Shown: in pieces, positions 7,823 through 15,092 of the stretch | How the letters are laid out: each line of letters opens with the position of its first letter | Position numbering within the stretch: the stretch's first letter is position 1 | Assembly: GCA_007128995.1 (NCBI GenBank) | Contig: SKWJ01000129.1 | Span: 1-16,733, forward strand | Reading direction: 5' to 3' | Source: Paracoccaceae bacterium | GTDB lineage: Bacteria; Pseudomonadota; Alphaproteobacteria; Rhodobacterales; Rhodobacteraceae | DNA: 16,733 nucleotides | Program-made: the position numbers and the translations under genes | The notes under the pieces: generated by a model | What the model saw: the letters and a program-made list of their open reading frames with translations, nothing else | Told to the model about the DNA's origin: nothing | The model's database searches: none

Positions 7823-7852
7823 TTTGCATTTTACGAAGCGATAGGAACCGGA

Positions 7853-8611
7853 ATGGTTGGAAGAGAAGACGAAACCTCGTCGGCAGGTCAGAACAGGGCT
7901 CGCAAGCGGCGCGCGCGGGGAGGGAGTGGTCTCCTCGATACGGGTGTTATGCCGATCAAGCGCACCTCGCTTTCGACAAAGGTATCGGAAGCGATTGTAG
8001 AAGGCCTTCTGGACGGTCGTCTGAGCCCGGGGGATCGTCTGGTCGAGAGCGATCTGGCCGACCTGCTTGGAATAAGCCGCTCGCCTGTTCGCGAGGCGCT
8101 TACCGAACTTGCCCTGAGTGGTGTGGTCGCACGTGAGCCCGGTCGCGGGTGTCGCATCCGGGAATGGACGAAGAAAGACCTTGCGGATTTGTTCGGTGTG
8201 CGTAGCCAACTGGAAGGCTACGCCGCAAGACTTGCTGCCACGCAAGTCACGCCAGATTTCAAGAAAACCGCTGAGAAGATCATCGCCAGAATGGCCAAGG
8301 CGGCCCGGAAGAACGACTACCTGGCCATGATCAACCTCGATATGGCCTTTCACGAGGCGATCTGGGAACTCTCGGGCAATCTTTTGCTGCGGCGTGTGCT
8401 TGATGATTTGAGCCCGCAGTTTCGTCTGTTCCTGACCCTCAACTGGAAATTCCATGGTGGGCTCGACGAGGTCGCCGACAATCATCAAAGACTTCTTGAT
8501 TCGCTCATGAGTGGCGATGAGCAAAAAGCCGAGAGTGCAATATTCGACCATGTCGTCGTCGAGAAGATGGTCTCTTCCGTCAAGGGCGCCGACTACGACA
8601 TGAGGGCATGA
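7853..8611 (+). CDS. GntR-family transcriptional regulator, FCD (FadR/VanR) subgroup
   Basis: A 252-residue repressor-type protein. After a basic N-terminal tail (residues 14-22), a winged helix-turn-helix spans about 38-105 and contains the family pattern PGDRLVESDLADLLGISRSP followed by VREALTELALSGVV. The C-terminal all-helical FCD domain carries D163 and H167 (DxxxH), H211 and H233, matching the metal/ligand-binding residues of that subgroup, which usually senses carboxylates. The frame is open back to 7745, but that would place the operator and promoter at 7776-7807 inside the gene. The ATG at 7853 has AGGAA six bases upstream and is preferred. It is transcribed away from the DadA-like gene and is the only regulator in the window. 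It is the likely binder of the four GTATAC sites, with a pathway acid as inducer. Confidence 0.92.
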   Translation: MVGREDETSSAGQNRARKRRARGGSGLLDTGVMPIKRTSLSTKVSEAIVEGLLDGRLSPGDRLVESDLADLLGISRSPVREALTELALSGVVAREPGRGCRIREWTKKDLADLFGVRSQLEGYAARLAATQVTPDFKKTAEKIIARMAKAARKNDYLAMINLDMAFHEAIWELSGNLLLRRVLDDLSPQFRLFLTLNWKFHGGLDEVADNHQRLLDSLMSGDEQKAESAIFDHVVVEKMVSSVKGADYDMRA

Positions 8612-8683
8612 GCCGGGACAATCCACGAGATGCGGCCCGTTGCTTTTGTGAATGTTGTCGTTAGTCGTCCTGGAGGTCCACAT

Positions 8684-9802
8684 TCAGGGTGCCCAGCGGT
8701 ATTTGGCGATTGTGTCCTCGTTTAGTTCTATGCCGAGGCCGGGAGCATCCGGGACGCGCACAAATCCATTCTCGACAGTGATCGGCTTCGCAAGAAGGTT
8801 GCGTTTCAAAGGGTTGTCTGTCGCATTGAACTCCAGAAATGGTGCGTCCGACAGGGTGGAGAGGACCTGCGCTGTCGCAGAAACCAAGATATCGGTTGCC
8901 CAGCAATGAGGAATCACTGTGACGCCGTGCAGCTCCGCGAATGCGGTGATGCGCATCATTTCCGTGATCCCGCCGCAGCGCGCAATATCAGGCTGTATGA
9001 TACCCAACCCGCCCCGGATGATCAGGTCCCGGAAACCGAAGCGGGTGGTCTCTTTCTCGCCTGTTGCAATTGGAGTAAGCGCCTTCGCGGTCAGCGCGGC
9101 AAAACCGTCAAGGTCATCGGGTGACAGTGGTTCCTCCAGGAAGGATACGTTGTGCTCGCTCAGCGCATCGGCCAGCCATAATGCGTCCCGCAGGGGAACC
9201 GGAGTTCCCATGTCAAGCATGATATCTACATCCTCGGGAATTGCGGCACGAACTCTTGCCATGAATACGGCGTCATCGCGTACGCTCGTGCCGAGTTTGC
9301 CCCAGCCAAACTTTACCGCAGTAAAGCCGGACGCGACATGCCGCTGTGCCAGAGCAACGATGTCGTGAGGTGACTCTGGGCTGAGATCACTCGCATAGGC
9401 GCGCAGATCGGTGCGCCGTGCGCCGCCCAAGAGACGGTGGATCGGCAGGCCGCAAGACTTTCCCAGAATATCCCAGAGTGCGATATCCATACCGCTGATC
9501 GCTTGCAACACAACGCCGCGGCGACCGTAGGTTGTCGTGCTCTCGTACATCAGCGACCAAAGCGCGTTGATGTCTCGAGGGTCGCGCCCGATCAGAAGTT
9601 GTCCCAGGCCCTGGCCGGTCGATTGAGAGATCGGTGCGTCGATGATTGCCTTGAGCACTGTGGGAACCGTGTGCGCCTCTCCGATCCCGACGATCCCGGC
9701 GTCGGTATGAACGTAGATCAGCAGCACATCCTGAAGTCCGTCGCCATTGGCCTCAACCTTCGGAAGGCGCAAGATGTCGGTCTCGACTCGGGTGATTTTC
9801 AT
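8684..9802 (-). CDS. enolase-superfamily enzyme, mandelate racemase/muconate lactonizing type (dehydratase candidate)
   Basis: A 372-residue enzyme with the N-terminal capping domain and a barrel. The metal ligands are D197 (MLDMG), E223/E224 (LEEPL) and E249 (TGEKE). The barrel carries K164 in AVKFGWGK, D272 in QPDIARCGG and H299 in IPHCW, the Asp-His dyad of the mandelate racemase subgroup, plus E324. The first Lys of the KxK motif is replaced by Ala, as in several acid-sugar dehydratases, so dehydration of a hydroxy acid is more likely than racemisation; this is inference. The frame runs open to 10147 across the intergenic region and into the TauE-like gene opposite, but the ATG at 9802 follows AGAAGGAA and a promoter at 9838-9866, and homology starts there. 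Together with DapA-type lyases, it could produce and split a 2-keto-3-deoxy acid. It converges on the regulator gene with a 72-base gap. Confidence 0.92.
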   Translation of the reverse strand: MKITRVETDILRLPKVEANGDGLQDVLLIYVHTDAGIVGIGEAHTVPTVLKAIIDAPISQSTGQGLGQLLIGRDPRDINALWSLMYESTTTYGRRGVVLQAISGMDIALWDILGKSCGLPIHRLLGGARRTDLRAYASDLSPESPHDIVALAQRHVASGFTAVKFGWGKLGTSVRDDAVFMARVRAAIPEDVDIMLDMGTPVPLRDALWLADALSEHNVSFLEEPLSPDDLDGFAALTAKALTPIATGEKETTRFGFRDLIIRGGLGIIQPDIARCGGITEMMRITAFAELHGVTVIPHCWATDILVSATAQVLSTLSDAPFLEFNATDNPLKRNLLAKPITVENGFVRVPDAPGLGIELNEDTIAKYRWAP

Positions 9803-9835
9803 GCAGGTTCCTTCTGGCTTCCTTCTAATTTGTAG

Positions 9836-9866
9836 ACAGTATACAGAATGTAGTGTTAGTGAACAA
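9836..9866 (-). promoter_or_regulatory. promoter with GTATAC operator for the enolase-superfamily gene
   Basis: On the minus strand, TTGTTC (9866-9861) and TATACT (9843-9838) are 17 bases apart. GTATAC (9839-9844) overlaps the -10 element, as at the other promoters of the window. The flanks (minus-strand TCTGTATACTGT) are less like ATTGTATACATG than the other sites, so binding may be weaker. The same region separates this gene from the TauE-like gene on the plus strand, whose own promoter I could not place. Confidence 0.5.
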
Positions 9867-9928
9867 CCGTGTTTAGGTGTGCCCAAGCGGAACCTACAGT
9901 TGTGTCTGAATGCAGACGGCAGAAGTGA

Positions 9929-10732
9929 ATGCTGACCGAACCGATCATATTCTTCGAAGACATAGACCCATTCAGGATGGGCCTTCTCGGCACGATCTAC
10001 TTCGGTTCGTTTTTCGTGAAAGGTGCGATTGGAGTCGGGTCGCTCACGCCAACCACGGTCTTCGGGGCGATGGTGATCAGTGCTCACCATGCGGTTGCCT
10101 TGGCGTTGATGGCCAATATCCTCTCGCAGCTGCAGTATGTCGTTCACGGCTTCCGGTTCGGAGACTGGGCGGTGGTGAAGCGCATCATCGTGCCGAATTT
10201 CGCCGCTGCTGCGCTTGGCGTTTGGATTTTCGGCCGGATCGGAGCCCCGGAATTGACCCTGCTGCTTGGTCTTTCTCTCGGGCTTCTTGTCTTGCTCGAC
10301 TTCGTCGGCTTCTGGACGCGCCTCACAGAGAGAATTGATATCTCTCGGCGCGGAACGGTTGTCGGGCTGTCGCTGTTGTCAGGGCTGATCAGCGGCACCA
10401 CCGGTGCCGGAGGGCTGCTGTTCATCGCTGTCTATCTGCGGCTCGTGAAGACTGACAAGGCGGATTTTCGCGCCACGATCCTTCTGCTCAGCACACTTGT
10501 CGTGGGATGGCGGGCGATCGCAATGGTCTATGCAGGACATATAGACCGCCAGATATTTGCCGAAGGCCTGTTGCTCTATCCGATCATTCTTCTCGGAGGT
10601 TTGCTTGGGGCCAGATTCTTCGGCTCGATTTCGGAGTTGCGCTTCTCGCGCATCTTGCAGGTTGTGATCCTGTTCGGGTCCATTGTGTTGGTCTGGCGTG
10701 GACTTGAGCATTTCTTGGGGGCCGCGCCGTGA
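9929..10732 (+). CDS. TauE/SafE-family membrane transporter
   Basis: A 267-residue, strongly hydrophobic protein with about eight predicted membrane segments in two related halves: GSFFVKGAIGVGSLTPTTVF (residues 26-45) in the first and SGLISGTTGAGGLLFIAVYL in the second. Both have the Gly-rich re-entrant pattern of the TauE/SafE (DUF81) family. Family members are thought to move sulfite, sulfoacetate or other small organic anions across the inner membrane. No sulfonate-cleaving gene is visible here, so sulfite export is not supported, and transport of a pathway acid is an alternative. The ribosome site (AGAAG) before the ATG is weak. Its TGA overlaps the GTG start of the EamA gene by four bases, so the two transporters are co-translated. 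It is divergent from the enolase-superfamily gene and shares the GTATAC site region. Confidence 0.85.
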   Translation: MLTEPIIFFEDIDPFRMGLLGTIYFGSFFVKGAIGVGSLTPTTVFGAMVISAHHAVALALMANILSQLQYVVHGFRFGDWAVVKRIIVPNFAAAALGVWIFGRIGAPELTLLLGLSLGLLVLLDFVGFWTRLTERIDISRRGTVVGLSLLSGLISGTTGAGGLLFIAVYLRLVKTDKADFRATILLLSTLVVGWRAIAMVYAGHIDRQIFAEGLLLYPIILLGGLLGARFFGSISELRFSRILQVVILFGSIVLVWRGLEHFLGAAP

Positions 10733-12183
10733 GTGGGTTGTGGTCGCAGGTGCTATATCGCTCAAAGGCACTGCCAACGAACGTGAAAGGCGCGCTTTTC
10801 GCCATATGTGGGGCGTTTGCCTTCTCTGCCATGGGAGCTTTGATCCGCGTTCTTTCGTTCGAACTGCCGACGATCACGATCCTGTTCTTTCGCGTCGCGT
10901 TCAGCTTGCCGATCCTTTTGGGATGGATGCTCCTGTCAGGCAGGTTGGCGCGCGTTCAGACATCCCTGCTGGGCTGGCATTTCGCGCGTGCCGCCGCAGG
11001 GCTGGCCTCGCTTGCATGCCTCATCCAAGCCTATCGCAGCCTCGATTTCGCCCTTGCCACGGCGCTCGCCTTCACGACGCCCTTGTGGGTCATCATCCTT
11101 TCGGTGATCTTTATCGGTGAACGCCCGGGCTGGCGGCGTTCCGCTGCAACTGCTTTGGGCTTTGTCGGCGTGCTGGTTATTGTCCGGCCGCTTCCGTTGT
11201 GGGAAATCGGTGTCTGGGCGGCCTTGGCAAGCGCCGTGTTTGGCGCTGCCGCGCTGGCTTTCCTACGACACCTGACCCGCCTTGAGTCGACCGAGACGCT
11301 CCTGCTCTATTTCTTTCTCTTTGGGTTTCTCATCAGCGTGGGGCCGACGCTGTATATCGGCTACCGTCCCGATCTGATGCAGCTTGCTCTTTTGCTCGCT
11401 GCTGCCTTGACCGGACTGGTCGGACTATCCTGCGCATCCAATGCCTATGCCGTTGCAGACGCAACTGTCGTCGCACCTTTCGATTTCGCACGTTTGCCGT
11501 TGGCGGCGTTGATCGGCCTAGTCTTCTTTGCAGAAGTGCCGGACCCATGGTTGATCGTCGGCGCGGCGGTGATGATTGTCGCGCTTTATATCATCGTTGT
11601 GTTCGGTCGGAGAGCGCCTGCCATCGATCCTGCTACGGGTGGAGGATACCTGCCAAGGGGTGCGGACAGGTCAAGCATTCCAGCCGATACAACCCCGACC
11701 CGGCCAACTGCGCCGCCTGTGACCAAGAAAGGTGAAAACATCATGCCAGACTCTTCTCCGAAAGAACGCGCGCCCTGTATACGCAAACGTGACGATATCC
11801 GCAGCCATGACCGCGGCGCGGGCGTTGTGACACAGCTTTTCTGCAACCAAGGCCTTTGCGGGGCTGCTGTCACCACAGGAACGACCGTACTTCCGACGGG
11901 CAAGAGCGTTGCAATGCATTGGCACAATTGCGACGAACAGATCGTGATCCTCAGCGGCCAGGCCGAGGCAGAGTTCCTCGGGGTTCGCACACCGATCAGT
12001 GAAATGGAAGTCGCCTTCATTCCGGCAGGCGAACCCCACTGCTTCCACAATGTTGGCGACACCCCGGTGACGATGCTGTTCATATACGACGCCGGCGAGG
12101 TGACGCGCACTTTCGCGGCGACAGGAGAGACGGTGGGTCATCTCGACGAGAAGGATCTCGCCCAGCCCGGACCCAGGGAGTAG
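10729..12183 (+). CDS. EamA/DMT-family transporter with in-frame C-terminal cupin domain
   Basis: A 484-residue open frame starting at a GTG that overlaps the upstream TGA. Residues 18 to about 290 form a ten-segment drug/metabolite transporter with two EamA repeats; the first starts KGALFAICGAFAFSAMGALI and ends with a LATALAFTTPLWVIILSVIFIGE element typical of the family. The last segment ends near IIVVFGRR. A hydrophilic, Pro/Thr-rich linker of about 45 residues follows, and then a complete cupin domain to the stop. EamA proteins normally end where the linker begins, so this is either a true fusion or a transporter that lost its stop codon and runs into the next gene. A good internal ribosome site before the ATG at 11743 suggests that the cupin is also made separately. 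The transporter's direction and substrate are unknown. Confidence 0.8.
   Translation: MSGLWSQVLYRSKALPTNVKGALFAICGAFAFSAMGALIRVLSFELPTITILFFRVAFSLPILLGWMLLSGRLARVQTSLLGWHFARAAAGLASLACLIQAYRSLDFALATALAFTTPLWVIILSVIFIGERPGWRRSAATALGFVGVLVIVRPLPLWEIGVWAALASAVFGAAALAFLRHLTRLESTETLLLYFFLFGFLISVGPTLYIGYRPDLMQLALLLAAALTGLVGLSCASNAYAVADATVVAPFDFARLPLAALIGLVFFAEVPDPWLIVGAAVMIVALYIIVVFGRRAPAIDPATGGGYLPRGADRSSIPADTTPTRPTAPPVTKKGENIMPDSSPKERAPCIRKRDDIRSHDRGAGVVTQLFCNQGLCGAAVTTGTTVLPTGKSVAMHWHNCDEQIVILSGQAEAEFLGVRTPISEMEVAFIPAGEPHCFHNVGDTPVTMLFIYDAGEVTRTFAATGETVGHLDEKDLAQPGPRE
11743..12183 (+). CDS. small single-domain cupin, probably also translated from an internal start
   Basis: Starting at the ATG at 11743, 146 residues are in frame with the EamA gene. 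The metal-binding cupin motif 1 is GKSVAMHWHNCDEQIVILSG, with two His and a Glu in HxHx3E spacing, and motif 2 is the segment around AFIPAGEPHCFHN with its His. AAAGGTGA lies about seven bases before the ATG, a better ribosome site than the one for the EamA gene itself. Such small cupins may bind a metal and act as isomerases, dioxygenases or ligand-binding proteins; sequence does not say which. The protein ends one base from the stop of the convergent DapA-family gene. I list it separately because independent translation is at least as likely as expression only as a fusion. Confidence 0.65.
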   Translation: MPDSSPKERAPCIRKRDDIRSHDRGAGVVTQLFCNQGLCGAAVTTGTTVLPTGKSVAMHWHNCDEQIVILSGQAEAEFLGVRTPISEMEVAFIPAGEPHCFHNVGDTPVTMLFIYDAGEVTRTFAATGETVGHLDEKDLAQPGPRE

Positions 12184-12184
12184 A

Positions 12185-13153
12185 TCAGACCCTGTCGGAC
12201 GGCGCTGCCGTTTCGCTCGTCGCGGCGGTAGCGCCGACCTCAAGCAAGACATTGCGGAGAGTTGCCATGTCGCTGGGATCGAGCGGCAGAACCGGTTCGT
12301 GCGGCATTCCGCCGGGCAGACCGAGAATATTGTGCGTGGCTTTCAGCGCGGCGGGCCATGTGCCGAGTGTCATGAGCGTTTCGTAGATGCGGGTGTAGCG
12401 AGAATGCAGGTCGCGCAGGCTGTCGTTCATGGGGACACTACCGACCAGACTGGCAGCGCGGGACGTTTCGGCACCAAAGAATTCCGGACCGCTGGAGATG
12501 AATCCCGCAGCTCCGAGTTGCAGACCCGGCAGAATGAAAGGTGCTGGCCCGACAAGAACGGCCAGGCGAGTTCGAAATTCCCGGATTACATGGGTGAGAT
12601 AGAAGAAATCGCGCGAGGCCTCCTTGAGCGCGATGACCGGTACGGCGTCAGTCAGCGCACGCATGGTTTCGATCGTCAGGCTGATCCCGGTGCGACGTGG
12701 AGAATTGTAGAGGATCAAGGGCAGCGGTACGGCGCTGTGGATGCGCTCCATGCGTTCGACCAGTTCCCGGGTTGTCGCTTTCATGAGATAGGCCTGCGGG
12801 CCGATCATCAGTCCCGCAATACCAGTATCGGCCAGAGCCTCGGCATAGGCAATCGAGGCGCGCGCGGTCGGTGCGCTCGCTCCCACGATGACCGGGATGC
12901 GTCCTGCCGCAGCGCGCACGGCCTGTTCGGCGAGTCGGCGCCTATCCTGTGGCGCCAGTGCCCAGCTTTCCCCATTGTCACCGGCTATGCAGAGTCCATC
13001 GACGCCGCGTTTCAGATGCCACTCGAGCAAGGCGTCAAAGGCGTCGTAGTCAACCCGGCCAACAGAATCGAAAGGCGTTATCAGTGCCGGTACATTGCCC
13101 GACACAGGGAAGATCGGTTCCGCTTTTCCAGCGGTTTTCGAGCCATCTGTCAT
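12185..13153 (-). CDS. DapA-family lyase, third in the tandem array (GDNGE variant)
   Basis: A 322-residue DHDPS/NAL-superfamily protein. Schiff-base Lys K177 is in VIALKEAS, Tyr Y149 and Arg R154 are in YNSPRRTG, and the substrate loop reads GDNGE (residues 58-62) instead of the GTTGE of DHDPS, so both Thr are replaced. The PPYY stretch that bears the second Tyr of DHDPS reads GPQAY here. Substrate and probably reaction therefore differ from lysine biosynthesis; a 2-keto-3-deoxy acid aldolase or dehydratase is plausible. The N-terminal tail is about nine residues longer than in the two neighbouring paralogues. The ATG overlaps the TGA of the upstream paralogue by four bases, without its own clear ribosome site. 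It is the last gene of the 16088 operon and ends one base from the convergent cupin gene. Confidence 0.9.
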   Translation of the reverse strand: MTDGSKTAGKAEPIFPVSGNVPALITPFDSVGRVDYDAFDALLEWHLKRGVDGLCIAGDNGESWALAPQDRRRLAEQAVRAAAGRIPVIVGASAPTARASIAYAEALADTGIAGLMIGPQAYLMKATTRELVERMERIHSAVPLPLILYNSPRRTGISLTIETMRALTDAVPVIALKEASRDFFYLTHVIREFRTRLAVLVGPAPFILPGLQLGAAGFISSGPEFFGAETSRAASLVGSVPMNDSLRDLHSRYTRIYETLMTLGTWPAALKATHNILGLPGGMPHEPVLPLDPSDMATLRNVLLEVGATAATSETAAPSDRV

Positions 13154-14070
13154 TGCGCTGCAGCAGATTTCAACAGACCCAGATCGTCGAGAATCTTCTG
13201 CACCTGCGCTGTTTCAGACTCGTTCAGATCCAGCAGAGGCCGCCGGCAGTAGCCACCGGGCCGACCAAGCAGGTTCATCGCTGTCTTCATGTTGGACGGG
13301 AAGGTTCCGATCTTGCGCATTGCCTTGTCGAGCGTGAGTGTCCGCGCCTGAACGCGGCGACCATCTTCAACCTTGCCGGCCTTCGCCAGTTCGTAAAGTG
13401 ATATGGCCTCCGCGCCCATGATCTGCGCCTCCATGCTAGAGACAAACCCCACGCAACCCATTGCCACAGAGGCATAGCCGCGCTCGGCAGAATGGCCTGC
13501 GAACACGTTGATCAGACCACCACACGCGTCAATCGTAGTGGCCAATTCGGCAAAGTCATTCGAACTCTGTTTCAAGGCAACGATCCATTCCAGCCCGCAG
13601 ATACGGGCGATGAAATCAGGTGACATGTTGATGCCTGTACGCTTCGGCATGTTGTAGAGAAAGATCGGCACTCTTGCGGTGTCTGAAAGCTCTTTGAAGA
13701 ACGAGAGTATTTCGCGTTCCCCGATGACAGCGTAATAGGGCGGCATGACCAGCGCGCCATCACATCCAGCCTCGACTGCAGCGCTCGACAATTCGGATAC
13801 CTTGCGGATGTCGATGCCCGAGGTCCCGCCAATCACGGGCACCCCCTTTCCCACCACTTTGCGCGCCAGCCGGAAGAGAAAAAGCCGTTCCTCGGGTGTG
13901 ACGGACCACGCTTCGCCTGTGCAGCCGCACACAGCGATCCCGTGCGCGCCCTCTGAAAGAAGCAACTCTATATTCTCAGTAAATTTGGTGCCGTCGATTT
14001 CGCCGTCCTTGGAGAAAGGCGTTGCCACTGCAACAATATTCCCATGCCAGTCGATCTTGCCATCGTTCAT
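13150..14070 (-). CDS. DapA-family lyase, second in the tandem array (GCTGE variant)
   Basis: A 306-residue DHDPS/NAL-superfamily protein. The substrate loop is GCTGE (residues 49-53), Tyr Y139 and Arg R144 lie in YNMPKRTG, Schiff-base Lys K167 is in VALKQSS, and the intact PPYY is at 110-113. It keeps more of the DHDPS active site than its neighbours. By eye, about half of its residues match the paralogue at 14107-15030; both begin MNDGK.xW.GN and share NIELLLSEGA, so a local duplication is likely. The start follows an AAAGGAC ribosome site, 36 bases after the upstream gene. The paralogue downstream starts inside its stop codon. Deaminase, aldolase or dehydratase chemistry on a 2-oxo acid is expected. 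Confidence 0.9.
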   Translation of the reverse strand: MNDGKIDWHGNIVAVATPFSKDGEIDGTKFTENIELLLSEGAHGIAVCGCTGEAWSVTPEERLFLFRLARKVVGKGVPVIGGTSGIDIRKVSELSSAAVEAGCDGALVMPPYYAVIGEREILSFFKELSDTARVPIFLYNMPKRTGINMSPDFIARICGLEWIVALKQSSNDFAELATTIDACGGLINVFAGHSAERGYASVAMGCVGFVSSMEAQIMGAEAISLYELAKAGKVEDGRRVQARTLTLDKAMRKIGTFPSNMKTAMNLLGRPGGYCRRPLLDLNESETAQVQKILDDLGLLKSAAAQ

Positions 14071-14106
14071 GTCATCTGTCCTTTTATTGTCATGCTGGCA
14101 GGCCCT

Positions 14107-15030
14107 TCACGCCGCGTGATGGGCCTGCGAAAACAGGTCCAGGCTATCGAGAACTTTTCGGATGCTCTCTTTCTCTGCAGGTGACGCCTCCAGCAGCGGA
14201 AGCCGGGGCACGCCGCCCGGACGCCCGAGCATGTTCATCGCCGCTTTCATCACGGAAGGACCGCTTCCCAGTCCGGCAACTCCCCGGTCGAGAGCGAGAG
14301 TCCGCATCTGGATCTTACGAGCGGCTTCATAATCGCCGCTTGCGGAATGCTCATACAGCGAAATACCCTCACGACCGAAAACATGCGAATCGAGGCTCGA
14401 AACGAACCCGCTTGCACCTGAGAGAATGGACGCAAGTCCCCGCTTTCCCGAGTGCCCTGTAAACACCTCGATCCGTCCTTGGCAGGCCACCACGGTCTGC
14501 TCAAACACGGTGAAGTCCAGCGTGCTTTGCTTGATTGCGACCACCCACTCGACGTCTGCGAGTTCTGCGGCGAAGTCGGCGACGATATCGACACCAGTTG
14601 ACTTGGGCGAGTTGTAGACGAGGATCGGAAACTTCGCAGCGTCGGAAATGGCGTGGAAATGCGCAACCACTTCCCGCCGCGACGCACCGCAATAGTAGGG
14701 CGGCATGATCATGGCCCCATCTATGCCGGTATCGCGAGCGGCTTGAGTCAGTTCCGCCACATCGCCTGTTGGAATGCTGCCAGTGCCACCGATGACGGTC
14801 GGACCTGGCCCCGCGACCTCACGCGCCAGCCGGAACAATGAAAGCCGTTCCGACCCCTTGAGCGCCCATGACTCGCCATTGGAGCCGGAAACAACGACCC
14901 CATTCGCGCCTTCCGACAGCAACAACTCGATATTGTCGGCGAATTTCTTTTCATCGATACTTCCGTCTGCGGTAAACGGGGTCACCACAGCCGGGAAGTT
15001 GCCCTTCCACGTAACCTTGCCGTCATTCAT
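14107..15030 (-). CDS. DapA-family lyase, first in the tandem array, with missing carboxylate-binding Arg
   Basis: A 307-residue DHDPS/NAL-superfamily protein. Schiff-base Lys K167 is in VAIKQST and Tyr Y139 in YNSPKSTG, so the fold and pyruvate-type chemistry look intact. The residue five after the Tyr, which is Arg in DHDPS and in the three other copies of this window, is Ser (S144). The substrate loop is GSNGE (49-53) rather than GTTGE. Both changes remove contacts with the carboxylate of the second substrate, implying a different ligand. The frame extends 54 codons upstream into the dehydrogenase gene, but the ATG at 15030 follows GAGGAG and aligns with the paralogue's start. It lies 62 bases after the D-2-hydroxyacid dehydrogenase gene, in the same operon. 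Confidence 0.9.
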   Translation of the reverse strand: MNDGKVTWKGNFPAVVTPFTADGSIDEKKFADNIELLLSEGANGVVVSGSNGESWALKGSERLSLFRLAREVAGPGPTVIGGTGSIPTGDVAELTQAARDTGIDGAMIMPPYYCGASRREVVAHFHAISDAAKFPILVYNSPKSTGVDIVADFAAELADVEWVVAIKQSTLDFTVFEQTVVACQGRIEVFTGHSGKRGLASILSGASGFVSSLDSHVFGREGISLYEHSASGDYEAARKIQMRTLALDRGVAGLGSGPSVMKAAMNMLGRPGGVPRLPLLEASPAEKESIRKVLDSLDLFSQAHHAA

Positions 15031-15092
15031 GTCGTTCTCCTCAATCCAATGGTGCGGACGCCGTTTTGAGATCCGTTTTGAAGGCGTCGCAG

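Noticed and set aside
7628..8683. Minus-strand 351-residue open frame opposite the GntR gene
   Set aside because: It is the antisense shadow of a gene with clear winged-helix and FCD motifs, crosses the divergent promoter, and shows no domain of its own.
9803..10147. Upstream extension of the enolase-superfamily frame to 487 residues
   Set aside because: The added 115 residues overlap the promoter and the divergent TauE-like gene, lack family similarity, and the ATG at 9802 has a good ribosome site.
11777..11782. A further GTATAC inside the cupin coding region
   Set aside because: It lies in the middle of coding sequence without promoter elements, and the flanks (CCTGTATACGCA) match the other sites poorly. 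A six-base chance occurrence is expected.
12299..13252. Plus-strand 317-residue open frame across two DapA-family genes
   Set aside because: Shadow of the minus-strand genes; composition is Arg/Cys/His rich and no domain is visible.
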